Origin: an uncultured Oscillospiraceae bacterium
Lineage (GTDB): Bacteria > Bacillota > Clostridia > Oscillospirales > Oscillospiraceae
DNA: 5,885 nt
Reading direction: 5' to 3'
Assembly: GCA_959022875.1 (NCBI GenBank)
Contig: CAUFAM010000084.1
Span: 1-5,885 of the forward strand
Every line of letters starts with the position of its first letter. Position 1 is the first letter of the stretch. Both the position numbers and the translations under genes were made by a program. The notes under the pieces were generated by a model. It worked only from the letters and a program-made list of their open reading frames with translations, did no database searches and was not told where the DNA came from. Shown here one piece after another: positions 5,456-5,885 of this stretch.

Positions 5456-5484
5456 ATTCTAGCATAAAACCCCGCCGGAAACAA
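5456..5484 (-). promoter_or_regulatory. Promoter of the thyA-folA-cbs operon (extended -10)
   Basis: On the minus strand, TAGAAT (5456-5461, five of six) is preceded by TGC, making an extended -10 element. The -35 is weak, TTGTTT (5479-5484, three of six), at a 17-bp spacing. Transcription would start near 5449. The -35 lies only about 10 bp from the terminator that closes the upstream sigma factor gene. Confidence 0.65.
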
Positions 5485-5494
5485 CCGTGGATAT

Positions 5495-5530
5495 AAAAAA
5501 GCAGACACTCCGGGGAGTGCCTGCTTTTTT
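5495..5530. terminator. Bidirectional terminator between the sigma factor gene and thyA
   Basis: CACTC and GAGTG (5506-5510 with 5515-5519) form the top stem around a CGGG loop; after one A-C mismatch, GCAG pairs with CTGC and six A pair with six T. On the minus strand the hairpin is followed by TTTTTTATAT, ending the sigma factor mRNA about 30 bp after its stop codon. The T-run on the plus strand makes it symmetrical, although no plus-strand gene ends here. Confidence 0.88.
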
Positions 5531-5559
5531 CTTTGATATTTGGCGTTTTGTCCCGGCCC

Positions 5560-5885
5560 TCAGTTCAAAAAGTCCTTCAGCTTCTTGGAGCGGGAGGGGT
5601 GGCGCAGCTTTCTCAGGGCCTTGGCCTCGATCTGGCGGATACGCTCACGGGTAACGTTAAACTCCTTGCCCACTTCCTCCAGGGTACGGGTGCGGCCGTC
5701 CTCAATGCCAAAGCGCAGCTTCAGCACCTTCTCCTCTCTGGGGGTCAGGGTGGACAGCACCTCCACCAGCTGCTCCTTGAGCAGAGTGAAGGAGGCGGCC
5801 TCAGCGGGCTCGGAGGCGTCCTCGTCGGGGATGAAGTCGCCCAGATGGCTGTCCTCCTCCTCGCCGATGGGGGTCTCCAGGGAGA
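5560..5885 (-). CDS. rpoD: Primary RNA polymerase sigma factor, C-terminal part (gene continues past the right edge)
   Basis: The last 107 residues of a SigA/RpoD-type sigma factor, the subunit that directs RNA polymerase to housekeeping promoters. The fragment begins S-L-E-T-P-I-G-E-E-E-D, the end of region 3 as found in primary sigma factors, then an acidic linker G-D-F-I-P-D-E-D. Region 4 follows: LTPREEKVLKLRFGI at 46-60 (4.1) and the helix-turn-helix of 4.2 with TLEEVGKEFNVTRERIRQIE at 67-86, which contacts the -35 box. The end (KALRKLRHPSR then SKKLKDFLN) is the standard C-terminus. This full match to the primary group, not to alternative or ECF sigmas, supports the name. The start codon is outside the window; an in-frame GTG at 5764-5766 is an internal valine codon. 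Confidence 0.96.
   Translation of the reverse strand, partial: SLETPIGEEEDSHLGDFIPDEDASEPAEAASFTLLKEQLVEVLSTLTPREEKVLKLRFGIEDGRTRTLEEVGKEFNVTRERIRQIEAKALRKLRHPSRSKKLKDFLN

Noticed and set aside
4601..5467. A 288-codon open frame on the plus strand, opposite thyA
   Set aside because: Antisense shadow of thyA: composition is dominated by V, G, H and L, it has no known motif, and it crosses the thyA promoter.
1..5885. Mobile element or genomic island
   Set aside because: There is no transposase, integrase, tRNA or flanking repeat, and the genes are mostly core functions (sigma factor, thyA, folA) with uniform codon style.

Overview
The window looks like ordinary chromosomal DNA of a GC-rich, low-oxygen Firmicute. 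The best match is a Clostridia / Oscillospiraceae-type gut bacterium (Flavonifractor, Pseudoflavonifractor or Intestinimonas relatives). The evidence is a SigA-type sigma factor, strong GGAGG-type ribosome binding sites, a VanW protein with a low-complexity wall-spanning tail, an XpaC-like membrane protein and a thyA-folA pair of clostridial type. The genus is an inference from protein style; no 16S or other marker is present.

Layout, left to right. (1) Bases 1-107, minus strand: the first 35 codons of a DUF2461-family gene. (2) 134-2014, minus: a membrane-anchored VanW / peptidoglycan-binding protein ending in seven hexapeptide repeats encoded by an 18-bp tandem array. These two genes probably form one transcription unit. 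(3) 2015-2330: a 316-bp AT-richer intergenic region with back-to-back sigma-A promoters, one for vanW (minus) and one for the next gene (plus), and TTACA repeats between and on the promoter edge. (4) 2331-3512, plus: an XpaC-like protein with three membrane segments and an internal winged-helix-like segment, ending at a strong hairpin terminator that also serves the converging operon. (5) 3574-5398, minus: thyA, folA and a small two-CBS-domain protein, 33 and 40 bp apart, expressed from an extended -10 promoter at 5456-5484. (6) 5560-5885, minus: the C-terminal end of the housekeeping sigma factor, separated from thyA by a bidirectional terminator.

How the genes work together. ThyA makes dTMP and oxidises methylene-tetrahydrofolate to dihydrofolate; DHFR reduces the dihydrofolate back to tetrahydrofolate. 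The CBS protein at the end of the operon resembles small nucleotide-sensing proteins of the DarB/CbpB kind and may report nucleotide status. The VanW protein and the XpaC-like protein both act at the cell envelope and share a divergent promoter region, so joint control is possible but unproven.

I found no mobile element, CRISPR array, tRNA or rRNA, and no convincing new multi-gene system. Points worth a second look are the VanW repeat tail, the divergent control region, the architecture of the XpaC-like protein without a neighbouring telA, and active-site departures in DHFR and ThyA.
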